A DNA stretch of 64,000 bases from Distichodus sexfasciatus. Its lineage: Eukaryota; Chordata; Actinopteri; Characiformes; Distichodontidae. Under the pieces are notes generated by a model. It was not told the origin of the DNA and searched no databases. It was given only the letters and a program-made list of their open reading frames with translations. Position 1 is the first letter of the stretch; every line of letters starts with the position of its first letter. The translations under genes and the position numbers were made by a program. Shown piece by piece: positions 1-12,700 of this stretch. The DNA is taken from positions 1 through 64,000 of the forward strand of contig JAVGVS010000739.1 of assembly GCA_032718565.1 (NCBI GenBank), written 5' to 3'.

Positions 1-633
1 TAATAAAGCAATATGTATTATTATTATTACATATTGTCACTGTCACATTTTTGAATTCCCTATTCGCTCATCAGCAACTGATTTTCTAAATAAATAGATT
101 TGATTAGATTTTAATGAGGCTGATGAAATAAAGTCTGGAGGTAAATTGATTTTTAATGGTTGAGAAGGCAGCAGTGAGGACTTTTGGGAGGGCTTCGTTG
201 TTTTGGAGTGATGCTTTTTATCTGCATCCTCCCTCCCTGGCTGACGTTATCTCACTCTTAATTGCGCTGTTTTAATTCTTTACTAATTAGAAATGTCTAA
301 TGAGCCTCGAAGTTGTTGCCAATGAAGTGATTTACGTCAGTTTAAAGCCCCGAACCCGAACCTCACCCTAATTATTCATTTTGTTGTCAATTTGGGTGTT
401 TAAAATTTCTTTCAAAAAATGGTTCTTTCCTTCGTCCTTTTATATCTTTATAACTGTCGGATTTGTTATTTTACCATTTTATAATTTAATACTAATTAAT
501 TTTCAGCTTGTTGCCTAATAGTTTCATTATTTTGTTGGATTTGATGCATTTTGGGCTGCATTTTATCAAAGAAAGGTGCTATTTTATATTTATTTATTTA
601 TTCATTTATTGTGCTTTTTTTAATTCCGTTCAG
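1..633 (+). other. Intronic sequence upstream of exon 1
   Basis: AT-rich intron 5' of the first exon in the window. I see no other exon or recognisable repeat here, apart from short T-rich runs before the acceptor. Confidence 0.6.
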
Positions 634-766
634 CCAACACGACGACTCCCACCCAGTCACGCTACAGAACAGTGGTCCAGCGTGCGTCCGGCGGAGGTCA
701 GGAGTGTCCAGATACACTGTTTGAGGAGAGAGAGTGTGAAGCGCTTCCCGTTTGCCCCACGTACAG
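634..766 (+). CDS. thsd7b: THSD7B-like exon 1 of window
   Basis: The acceptor is TTCAG ending at 633 and the donor is GT at 767. The exon is 133 nt: two leading bases, 43 codons, two trailing bases. It encodes a TSP1 segment containing SRYRTVVQRASGGGQECPDT and then LFEERECEALPVCPTYR, with the conserved C-P-D-T-L-F-E-E-R-E-C-E core of THSD7B. The split Arg codon (AG plus A of the next exon) joins correctly to exon 2. Upstream TSP1 repeats must lie before the window. Confidence 0.9.
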
Positions 767-3700
767 GTCACTAACACACACGCACACACACACACACGCT
801 TACCTCACTCTACTTTTGGGGACATTCCAATTTAATTCAAATGTAACATGGTGATGACTAGGATTTTGTACTAAGATGATATAGACTGTGATAAGGCTTT
901 TGACAGTCAAGTAATCTGTCCGTTTATTTATTTATTTATTTAAAAAAGTTATTATTTCATTAATGATTATTAACCACAGATTTTATAGTGAACTTTATAC
1001 TTGATCAGTTGGTTTCCTTTAGCAAAAATGATATACATTATGCATGTCACAGAACTGTAAGTAAAACGGGGTGATAGAGATTTAAGCACAAATAAAATGC
1101 TGGTTTATTTTTGTTCACATTTTCACACAAAATAACAGCTCCACAATTATTCATTACCCTTGAAATTGAAATATATAGAGTAACTCTAACAGAATTCATT
1201 CACCTTATAATAAATCAGAAGTTTAATTAGTATCTCACCGTATTTCCTCCACACTGTTTCCCTGGATATTTATCCGTGTGAATATTAACACCTCGGCACG
1301 TTGCGTGAAGGTTTTTGCCTGCTTATTTGCACGCTGTGTACCTGTCGTGTTAAAAAGCATTAAGACTGGTATTTGGCAGCAGTTTGGTTGGTGATGTTCC
1401 AACTGAGTCAGAAATTATAGAGAAAGATGCAGCTGATTTTCCACAGTTTTTAACATAAGTAGTAAAGCAGGAGTGTAAAGTGATGAACATGGAGAGATCA
1501 GAACCAAAAATACGGTGTAAATGTCCTGCAGAGATGGTAGAGCAGGAAATTTTCCAAATCACTGGAGTATAAAAGTCCTCAGGATCACTGGAGACACCTA
1601 AAGTATCCTCAGCTGTCTCAGGTGGTAAAGACGCTGCCGTGCCTCGTTAGACTGGGCGATGCAAAATGCAGTCCACTGCAGTCCCGTTGATGTAGAGGAG
1701 GAGTAGGAGCACTCCTTACTCCTGCTGAAGGCCACCACCAGCTCCTTGGTCTTGTTGATGTTAGGTTGGAGGTAGTTCTCCTACTCGTAGGCTAACTTGT
1801 CATTTTTGTTGGAGATGAGGCCCAGCAACACTGTGTTGTCAGCGAATTTGATGATGGAGTCGGAGTTGAGTGTACAGTAGTGTTAATTTTGTCGCCCATT
1901 TTTTAATTTAGTCTTAGTCTTGTGTCAAAGTTCCTTATTAGTCTTAGTCATATTTAGTCATTCACATATCAGTTTTTGTTAGTCATGTTTTAGTCCACTG
2001 AAAGTCTCAACATTTTAGTCTAGTTTTAGCCAAACGAAAACTCACGGTATTTTAGTCAAGTTTTTGTTCAAACATTTTAGTCTTTTTTATTTTTTATTTC
2101 AGAGATGATTTTTGTTTATTCATTCCAGTTGAATTGTGTTCCACACCGCTAAAATATTGATTAAATGTAATAATAACCTCTGGCGCAAGTAGTTGCATGT
2201 AGTTTTGCGGCCGGAGGGGCGCAGGAACACAACGTAGACGAACTGCCGGCACAAACACATGACGGGGGTCTGGCGGTCTCTTGTGTAGACGAAAACGAGG
2301 AGGGAGTATTTGTTTCGTTTTTATTTCATGCAAAACATTTTAGTCTCGTTTTTATTTGTGAACAATAAGGCACATTAACACAGTCTTAGTCAGTATTTTT
2401 AGAACATTGGTGCAGTCTCGTCATCGCCTCATCTTAGTCGTGGGAAAGAGGGTCGTTGACGTACACATTTTCTCTCCTCTCGTTTGACGAAATTAACACT
2501 AATGTACAGCAATGTTCCCCAAAGCGCCAAATACTTTAAATTCCTTACATACCATTATGGTATTTTTATGATTATGGTGACCATGAAGAATACTACTATA
2601 TTATGATCCACGCCAGGCATGTCACCTGCTATTCACTGACGGAGAAAAACATGATGCAGTCATGTAGGAGTTTGGAACATTGGAGTTTGGAATCATTTAG
2701 TGTTCTAGTGTGTACGGAGATTTGTTTAACCAAATGTCGTGTAAACACTTACTGAAGGAAAAAAGGGGGAAAATGTACTGCTAATATTTGAGTGTTTATG
2801 ATGAGTTTTGATTTTATTTTCAAGATGGAGGACACACAAGTGGCACCCCTGCACCCTGGTGCCCGAATCGGTCCGACAGGGGCTAACTGGGGCAGGAGAG
2901 AACTGTGGCAAAGGTCTGGAGATGAGAGGTAAGAATAAAAACTAAATCTGCATTTCTGCAAGAAAACACAGATGTGATGCTCACGAAAACTGGCCGAGTA
3001 GAAAGACTTGTCTAAAATGCATTGAAGAGAATGAGGAAAGAATGAAGGATGATAAAAGTAAGAAAAAGATGTGTGTTGGTGGAAACAGATTGAGATGTGT
3101 GTTCAGTAAGGTGGTCTCAGGTGGCATAAGAACCATTTTGTCGGTTGTGTGAAAACGTATTCTATGGGAGAAAATCATTGAGTTCTTATGGGGAAAAATA
3201 AACGACAGGACAAAAGGATGAAAAAGATGAGTTACAGCAAACATGCAAAGAGGCTCATGTGTCCTCGAATCATATCAGATTTGGTAGCTTTGTGAAGAAC
3301 GGCGGGTGTGTTCTAAAGCGCCCAAATTTGAGCTCCATGTTAGTCTATGGGCAAAAACAGACTTAAAAATGGCGGAACTCGCGAACGAGTGCACGTATCA
3401 AAAACATGTATATGAGCACGCCACACCTCTATAGACCACACGTTTTAGAGTTGGAACAAAGTTTCTAGCACAAAAACTGTAGGAGAAAATAATGAGGAAA
3501 AATGGTTTAAATAAGCACAGGATTTTATCTATTAGATGTCCTGAATGTCGGTTTCGATTAATTTTAGATTAATTTACCCAGATTCTTACAGACAGACACA
3601 AGGAAATGAACACACGCATACTTAAACACAAAAACATGGCAACACACTCATACATATGTCTTTAGTCCTGATGTATCTCGTGTGAAATGCATTTGAAAGC

Positions 3701-6700
3701 GTTTCAGTGCGACATAAACATGCCGCCTATAAATACGGTGACATTTTAACACTCTTGTGACCCTGCGAGCCCCGAAGCAGCCGTGATTTATAGAGCTGTT
3801 CCAGTGAAATACAGCAAACCTGCTCCACATCGCAGATCCTCAATTAATACTGCACACCATACATCACTCTCTAAGCCAATTACAGAGAGGAGAAAACGAG
3901 GAATACTCATTTATGTAAAAATAAAAGGTGTTGAATATTAAATACGCTGTCGATTCTGTTACAGAGAACACCGATAAAAAACATCTGATTTGCAGTTGAA
4001 AATACACACTTTCACTACAACTAGCTGTGAAATTATTATACCAGAATCTTCTCTTCTCAGGGAAACAAAAAAGACAAGTCGTAGCTTTTGACATATTTGA
4101 CAAATGTTAACTAACTTTCACATTTTTTCATTGTTATATTCATGATTAATTCTGCAACAAATTATATAAAAATGAAGTCTGTAGCATGACATGTTTGACA
4201 AACGTTGAGCAATTTTCTGAACGATTTTTGTTGTTGTACTCATCATTAAATTTACAACAAAGTGGTTAATTGTATTCTTAATATAGTATAAGAATAATAT
4301 TTTTTGTTAACATATGTACAATTTTGTAGCACGTATTGTATAAGAAAACATTTCGAGTACGTTTTGTAAATATTGAGTGATCTGCATGCAAATGTAAAGA
4401 ATCACTGTGACGTCTGACTGGCAGTGTATAAAATCTTCTTCCGAAAATTGTTTTCAAACCTCAAAATCAAAGTCAAAGTGTTAAAGTAAACTTTATTGTC
4501 ATCTCTGCTGTATATTATACAAGTATGCAGGGAGACAAGACGACCTGACTCCAGCTTTTAACAGAGCAAAGAACAAAGAACAAATAAGGTATAAAATACA
4601 ATAAGATACAAAACTGGTATAAATTTCTAGAGTTTCTAGAATTGAGATAAAATCTGTAGCTTGACATTTGACAAATATGGTTATTATAAGTTTATTATAC
4701 GACTATTTTAATTACTTCCTGGCAGATTGAAATGTTATCATTTGTGAACATATTATGTGCTTCATATTTATTATATACTATATACAGTAATACACAATAC
4801 ACTACATAATATACACTAATCACACTCTATATAAACACTCAGAAAATATCATTATAATTGAATCAGGGGACGATGAATTAAAGACATGCCATTTTAGACA
4901 GATACACAGACTGATATATTGATTGATAGACAGACAAACAGAAATAAACAGATGGCTGGATGAATGGATGGTTGGATAGATTGATAGATAGATGTTTTTA
5001 AATCTGAGAAATAGGTGTTATTTTACTGAGTTTTTAGAATAAAACACTAATGTAACGACCCCAAGCTCCTTATCTCTTCACTTCTCATCACTTGTGTCCT
5101 TGAGAAAAATCACTGCATTTTTGGATAGAAAATAAGAAGAGCCCTTGTGTTAATTGACTTATTTTCGAGAGCGACAAAAAACCCTTAAAAGTGTTAATAT
5201 CGACCTGTGGAATCTAAATTAGTCCTTATTGAAGGCAGCAGCCAAATTTGGCGAGCGTGCTCCTGCTTGATTAGTTTCTGCGGTGCAAACAGTCCTCCGG
5301 TTAGTAGATATTTTAAGCCCTCCAGGATGTGGAGAGATTACCTTTTTTCATTGGAAGTAGCAGAAATCATTTCATCAAATGTTATTACCACTTTGCCTGA
5401 TACGGCTGACATTTCGTTGACCTTCCCCAGGTTTGTCTGAACGTTGTCGCAGGCTGACGGAATAAAGATGACATTTTTATATGGAGTCAAAGGTCAGCAA
5501 TATGTTAGATATTGAGTGCATTCATTAAAATTAATGAGGCCATTCATTAGAAATAATAAGAATGTGAGGAAAAGTCATCTAACTTCTAAATTGTGAAGAT
5601 CTGCGATCAGCTGGCCATTACAGACCGGGTCGAGCTTATACAAAAAGTCAGAAAATAGCACTGACCACTGGCTTGAGAGTGTGTGAAGCTCTTTAGCATC
5701 CCAAGAACTCATCAAATTGACACTCACATCTCCATCTCTAAATGTTATTTAATTTAGTCAGGTATTGCCATACACAAATTTTACTTACACAAATTTGACC
5801 ATGTGCACGTCAAAAGTTGAGTTTGAGCACATGTATGTTAGTTACTTCAATTAACGCAGTTACAATTGACCCCTCCATTGAGTAGCTAGTACCTCTTTAT
5901 AACAAATCTGTACTGTAGTATCAGGGTAAATAACAGTTTTTACTTCATTAGACAAAATGGGGCGGATGGTGATGTAAAGATTAGGGCGTTTACCCCGTGA
6001 TTCGTTGTCACTGAGGTACTCATGAGCAAGGTACCGTCTCCAAGCACTGGTCCCCGGGTGCTGTCCATGTCTGCTGCCCACTGCTCCTTCATGGATGGGT
6101 CAAATGCAGAGGTCACATTTGGTTGTGGTGTGTGATGTCTGTGCTGTGGTGTGTTCACAATGACAAATCTTTACTAGAGTACCATTGTCCTGCTTTAGTC
6201 TAGAGTATGATTATGTATGTGGTACTAGAGTACCATTGTCCTGCTTTAGTCTAGAGTATGGGTAAAAACCCATCCGTACCACAGTGATCAGACTTTGCAA
6301 CAGTACTAGTGGCAATCCTGGTCTGTATTGGAGAGCAGTTATAAAGATCAGTTGGTACCATAGTGACCAATCTTTTCCACAGTACTAGTTCCAGCCCTGG
6401 TCCATACTATAGTACCAGTGTAAACTTGAGCCAATCCAAGTTGTGCCACAGTCTCATTCTGGACCTCAGTACCAATCGCCGTCCCAGTCTGTACTCAACG
6501 TTACAAATCCCTGGTCTATACAAAAGTACCATTGTAAAGACCTGTCTATATCATAGTGCCAGTGACAGTCCTGAATACAGTCTAGAACACCGTTGTAAAA
6601 ATTCAGTTTGTACCTCAGTGACCAGACTTTACAACAGTACCAGCGCCAGATTGTACTAGAGTACCAGTATAAAAACGTCTCTATACCACAGTGGCATTGC

Positions 6701-9700
6701 CAGCTAGTACCAATGAGGCCCACTCTGACTTTCGGTAAACCAGTACTTGTACGTGAGCCAGTCCAAGTTGCCACAGTCTCACTCTGTACTTCAGTCCCAG
6801 CCTGTACTCAGCAGCACCATTTCCTGGTCTTTAATAGTGTACCATTGTAAAGAAGAGACTATATCACAGTACCAGTGCCAGTCCCGATTCAGTCTAGAGT
6901 ACCATTGTAAAGACAAGTCTACATTACAGACTAGTCTAGTTTATGCTACTCTAGACTGAAACAGGTCTAGTACAAACCTGGGATTGGTACTGTTGAGTAC
7001 AGACTGATCTTTACAGTCTCATTCTGTATCTCAGTATAAATCGCCATTCCAGTGGCCAATCCTTGGTCTGTGCTAGAGTACCATTGTAAAGACCAGTCTG
7101 TATCATAGTGACCAGACTTTGCAAAAGCAGGACAATTACATGTATACATTTGACACACACACATTAACCCTAATCTTAACCTCAGCAATCAAAAGCAAGT
7201 GTTTAAAATTTTGTAGAAAAGCAGTTTTGCTCATGAGGTCCAGTCCACACAAACCAAAACATCAAAAATCTAACAAATTTCATTAAAGTCACAAGATTTC
7301 CTTTTAATTACTTTGCAAAAATGCTCAATGATAAAAATGCGTGGCTTTAGGCTTTTACACACAAATTTAGCTCAAACAGTGTCAGAGATTTCTGTTTATT
7401 TGCTATTTAGGTTCTCTCCAGGTCAAGCAGTTTAATGTGTCCAATTTAACTCACCTCTGCATCTGTTGTGCTTAATCTCTACATATCTTACATTTATCTA
7501 AACTGGATGTCATAAAGTTGTGAAGTTAATCCAGTAAAAATGGATCTGCATGTCATCCTGTCTTCTTATTGTAATGTGGGATTATCCTCCTGCAGCTGCA
7601 CAGCTCAGTCTGAAACTCGAAATCTCAAATTGATGTTCTTATTATGCTGAGAAGTCTCACTGCGCTCACAACCATTTTTACTGAGTCACTTTGTCTCTCT
7701 TGGATATTCCCTGTATCAGTCCCCATCTCCACCACAGCACTGGTTAAACGTGCCGCCTGTACTGTAGTGGTACTGTAGTGCAGTGCCATTTCAGTATGTA
7801 GCACAGTAGTAATGCATAGACAAATCTGTGCTTAAATTCGTAGCATAACAGTTAGGAAGTGTTTGCTCCTATGATATGAGGGTTGTCAGTTCAAGTCCCA
7901 GACAGGTAAAGGTACCACTGAAGTACTCATGAGAAAGGTACCATCCATAAACACTGCTCAAGTGACTTTCAGTAATAGTTTGTGACAGCCATCATCTGTC
8001 CTTCAGTACTAGTTTAAAGACTGTACTCTAGTGTTATTGCCAGTAACAGTCAGTACCCTAGTGCCATTTTAAAGAACAGTCTGTAGCATAAGACCAGCGA
8101 AAAGCTGTGTTCTACAGTAAAACTGCACTATCACTAGTACCTGTGTTGCCTTTTTACCATAATACCAATGTAGAAATCTGTATTGTCTGTAAAGAGAAGA
8201 ATTGACACCAGTACTAGTGTAGAGACAGTGTGCAGCCTACATTTCCTCTTACATACTACAAGTGTAGTCAGCAGTCTGTACCACAATGACTAGACTGGCA
8301 ACATTTTTTTTGATTATTATTTGTGATTATTTGTCATTGTGAACACACCACAGCACAGCACACAGTGCACCACAACGAAATCTGACCTCTGCATTTGACC
8401 CATCCGTGAAGGAGCAATGGGCAGCTAACAAGGGCAGCGCCCGGGGAGCAGTGCTTGGGGACGATAGCTTGCTCATCAGTACCTCAGTGGTAACTTTACC
8501 GGCCCTGGATTCGAACCTGCGACCTTCTGATCACGGGGCGAACACCCTATCCTATCGTTACGCCACCAACTGTCCCACCATTGCCAGTGCCACTAGAGTA
8601 CCGTTGTGAAGACCAGTCTATATGACAGTACCGTGCAAGTCTAGTTTCAGTCTAGAGTACCATGATAAAGACCAGTCTATATCACAGTGCCAGTGCAAGT
8701 CCTGTTTCAGTCTACTGTACCATTGTAAAGACCAGTCTATATCACAGTGCCAGTGCCAGCCCCAAATCAGCCTAGCGTACCATTGTAAAGACCAGTCCAT
8801 ATTACAGTACCAGTGCAAGTCCTGATTCAGTCTCGTGTACCATTGTAAAGACCAGTCTATATAACAGTGACAGCGCAAGTCGCATTTAAATCTAGAGTAC
8901 CATTGTGAAGATCAGTCCATACCTTACCAGTGCAAGTCCTGTTTCAGTCTAGAGTACCATTGTAAATTCCTGTCTATATCACAGTGTCAGCGCCATCCCC
9001 AAATCAGTCTAGAGTAGCATTGTACAGACAGTGTATCGACTACATTTCCTCTCTTTTACATACTACAAGTGTAGACACCAGTCTACAGTCAAGTGTAGAC
9101 ACCACAGTGACTAGACTGGCAACATTGCCAGTGCCACTAGAGTATCATTGTAAAGACCAGTCTATGTGACAGTACCAGCGGAAGCCTCATTTCGGTCTAG
9201 AGTCCCATGGTAAAGACCAGTCTATATAACAGTGTCAGTGCAAGTCCCGATTCAGTGTAGAATACCATTGTAAAGATCAGTCTGTAGCACGTTGACCACA
9301 CATTTCAACAGCACCAGTGTCAGCCCCAGTTCATTGTAGACTACCAGTATAAAGTACCTGGGCCTAGGTACTAGAGTAAATAGCAGTCTTTTACTCGAGT
9401 TAGATAGACTACAAGGCTCACTCTGCTTTTCAGTACCAATACTTGTACGTTTGTCAGAATTTTTACTACAGTATTAGTGACAGTCCCGGCCTGTACTCAA
9501 TAGTACCAGTGCTACAGTAGATGCAATCTTTAATATTGTAGCACTGCAAGTTCCAGTCTGAAATACAGTTTCAATGCCAGTCTCAAATGGGTATGTACTG
9601 TTCCAGATTGGTGTGGTCTGACTCAGTCCCTGAAAAATGTAGACTTTAATGATGTGTGTGCGTGTGCTTTCCACTGAGGTATAAAAATGTCCTTCCATAC

Positions 9701-12700
9701 AGTCAGTCAGTTCAGACCATTAAGTCACGTCATACTTTACCCAGAACTTGCCGCTGTACGTCTAGCCATTGTAAGTCACTTAATTGAAATCAGATTTTCC
9801 TATATCATCATCTAATATTAGAAACTCATATATGGCAGTTATTCTGATGAAAAGGTAATGAGGAAGGGAAGGAGGAGGTGGGGAGGAATCTGTCGTCTCT
9901 TTTGTGCCCCTGCTAGGTGCAGTTAATGAGTGTTGAAGCCTGCGGACAGGAAGTTTGACGAGCTCTTTTTAAGGCGGGACGAGAAAGTTCCTCGGCATGT
10001 CCATTTGAGCAGTCTGCAAACACTGCCACCTTTGTAAGTGGCCGCATTATTAAAGCTGATTCCTGTCACCAGATGAGATAAGAATAAAATGCTAATGACG
10101 GCGAGGGGATAAAGTGGTAGCAGGAGCCGAGGAGTAGGGTGAGGATATAATTGTGCTAAAAATGGACGGCCCGGAGTTCCAACCGGAATGTCGTTCCTGA
10201 CAGCCGTTCTGTTTTCCGAGATTCTGGAAAAAAACGATGGGGAAAACGTCATTTTATAATACAGAAAGTGGGACATTTCACCTCAGAAGCCAGATTTGGA
10301 TATCACCTTTAAAACAATTACTCACTTAAGGCGGTGATGAAATATTTATAGAATTGAGCTCATGATTTTGGCATCTTAACAGTTCTCGCTTCCATATTTT
10401 CTATATTTTTTATCTTATTTTTAAGTTACAAATTGGTGATTATTACAATTTTTTAGTAAGTCCCCGCCTTTTTCGTAACAGCACGTCTCTACTTTGATAT
10501 GTGAAGCCGATGAAGTGTTGTGAGAAGTATTGAGAAGATTAAAAGCAGTGGATGTGCAGGCTATAGTCTCTCCCTTTTTTTTCCACCCACGCAGCGGAGG
10601 CTGGAAGAGCGGCGGTAGCACCAGCGCCGGCACCGGTCGCAGGCCAGAATTTACAAGTCAAATAGCAATCAATAAGACGTGTTAAAGGCACGCTAGTAGA
10701 TCGGTGTCTCTCCGAAGATGTCACGGAGGTCGTTTTTGCGAGATAACGCAGCGTTAGACGCCCACCCAGGAGATTGTCTCAGCGTGAGTCAGATTTGATT
10801 TTCGGTCCCTACAAGCAGCTGTTCGACAAACAGTGGGCGAAATCCTCCTTCCCTGTGTTTTTGATGACATTCCCTCACTCGGTGTGTGCTTAATTATAGA
10901 CGTAATGTGGAACGTCATATTTGGGAAGAAGAACAAATTTCTGCCGCTGAGAGAGTGACAACACGAGCACACAGTAGGTGTAATCGGTTTACTGTAATTT
11001 CACTGTTAAACAATTGGCCCGCAATTTAAATTCTTGCTAGAATACAATTGGGTTTAATTGGGCACATAAAAGACTTTTTAATTCACTTGAAACGTATGAT
11101 TGCATCTTAACGAGCACACCGGAGTCTTCCTAATAAGTGATGAGAAACTCCCCTGTGTCTCACACATTAAAGAGAGTGTTTAATGTGTTTAATTTTTCAT
11201 TCTTAGTGCTTTTTTTGTTCCCATTTGATCTTTGGCAGACATTTTTGATCCAGACATTCATGCCAGACCGTACAGTAAATTGGATATAAACATGGATAGA
11301 CAAATAGACATGAGCTTATCAATATTTCTGCACCAGTCTGGTAGAGCTATCTATGTAGTACCACTTTTCCAAACCCTTCCCCAGTCACTAACACTGAATA
11401 AAATGCAACGATCCAAGTAGAACAGCAGATTAAAATGCAAATGTGAACAGCAACAAATAGACAAACAGTTGACTTACTGGATGGATGAATAGGTGGATCT
11501 AAACATGCATGGCTTGTAAAATATTCACATTTAAAAGGTAAGGCTGTTACCAATGAATTAACACCTATGATGTAAGTAGATAATATTCTGTCAAAAAATG
11601 CTCTGCAGTTGTGCCTCTGTTTCCTGTATCATGCCAGGCATCACAACAACCGCAGTGTTAGAGTGAACTACTCAGACAATTCCTGAATAAATTTGTGTGA
11701 CTGCTGTGTGGTAACAAATGTAGAAAAGGATAAAAGTCTTCTTTGTCTTTCTCCCTCTCCCCCCGTCAGGTCTATGTTAACTACTGAGACAAACTACATG
11801 AATGATATAAAAATAACAAAACAAAACAAATAAATGAATAAAGTTGTCCTCCAAAGAGGGAAGGTGGTGGCGGGCCAAAAAAAAAGAAAAGAATAAAAGT
11901 GTGAAAAGTGTAAGAAGTGTGTTTGTGTACAGTAGTTGAGAGACGCCCCCTTGTGACCAAAATAGGCAAGGACAACTTTGTTTTTGGCACCCCTTGTGGT
12001 CAAAATAGGGAAGTACAATTATTTTTAGGTCAAATGTAGGAATTTTAAGCCATGATTCGAGGAGAAGAGAAAGAGGTAAAATAAATAATGGAGAAAACCA
12101 GGTAATTTCTGATACCCGGTAATCACAATTAATGCTACAAAAATAGCATTACAATTTGTCCAGGACCTTATCTATGTCTGGTACTATCATGTATTTAGTA
12201 CCGCTTTTCCAAACCCATCTGAATAAAAGGAAATGAGGAAAGTAGAACAGCAGATTACAAATGCAAATGTGAACAGCAAGAAGGAACCTCGAACCATGAC
12301 TTTTATTAATGGTCAGTCAAACTATTATATTTATGCTGGAGTTCATTTTTGTTGGTTTAAGCAGGTAGATCCAGGGTGTGTGTAGGAGAGCTTGGTGCGG
12401 CCGAGATAAGAGACGTCTGTGTAATTGCCTCGGTGTGACTCTGAGCACACGGCTATTAGTCATATGGTCAATAGTCTCTGTGTAATCACTCGTATGTAAT
12501 TAAGTTTAAAGAGCAGCTCCCGCAGCGATGAAGCAGGGTTTGATCTCATGGAGCTCGCCTTCCCCAATCCTGATCCCAACACAACATCTGTACAGTCAGA
12601 GGGTCACTGGAGTTACTGAAGTTTTATTAGCATTAACATAGAGTTTAATTTAGATCTGCAGCATCTACTGTATATCTCAGAGACATTCATAATATAGATA

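Larger units (their letters stand above)
767..2824 (+). other. Intron 1
   Basis: Contains a short CA run (777-800), a LINE reverse-transcriptase fragment on the minus strand (about 1565-1869), a hAT-like MITE (1878-2501) and part of another transposon (about 2513-2755). No extra exon was recognised. Confidence 0.8.
6165..9560 (+). repeat. Degenerate minisatellite region with a 60-bp core unit
   Basis: Many copies of TAGAGTACCATTGTAAAGAC plus CAGTCTATATCACAGT-type sequence. In 8590-8950 the unit is close to 60 bp and repeats several times; elsewhere units are degenerate and spaced irregularly. The middle (about 7140-7730) is non-repetitive and 8306-8575 is a SINE. Because 60 is a multiple of three, both strands have spurious open frames of 20-residue repeats. 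Confidence 0.8.

Noticed and set aside
8590..9280. CRISPR-like regular spacing
   Set aside because: Units are contiguous 60-bp repeats without unique spacers, in a vertebrate genome.
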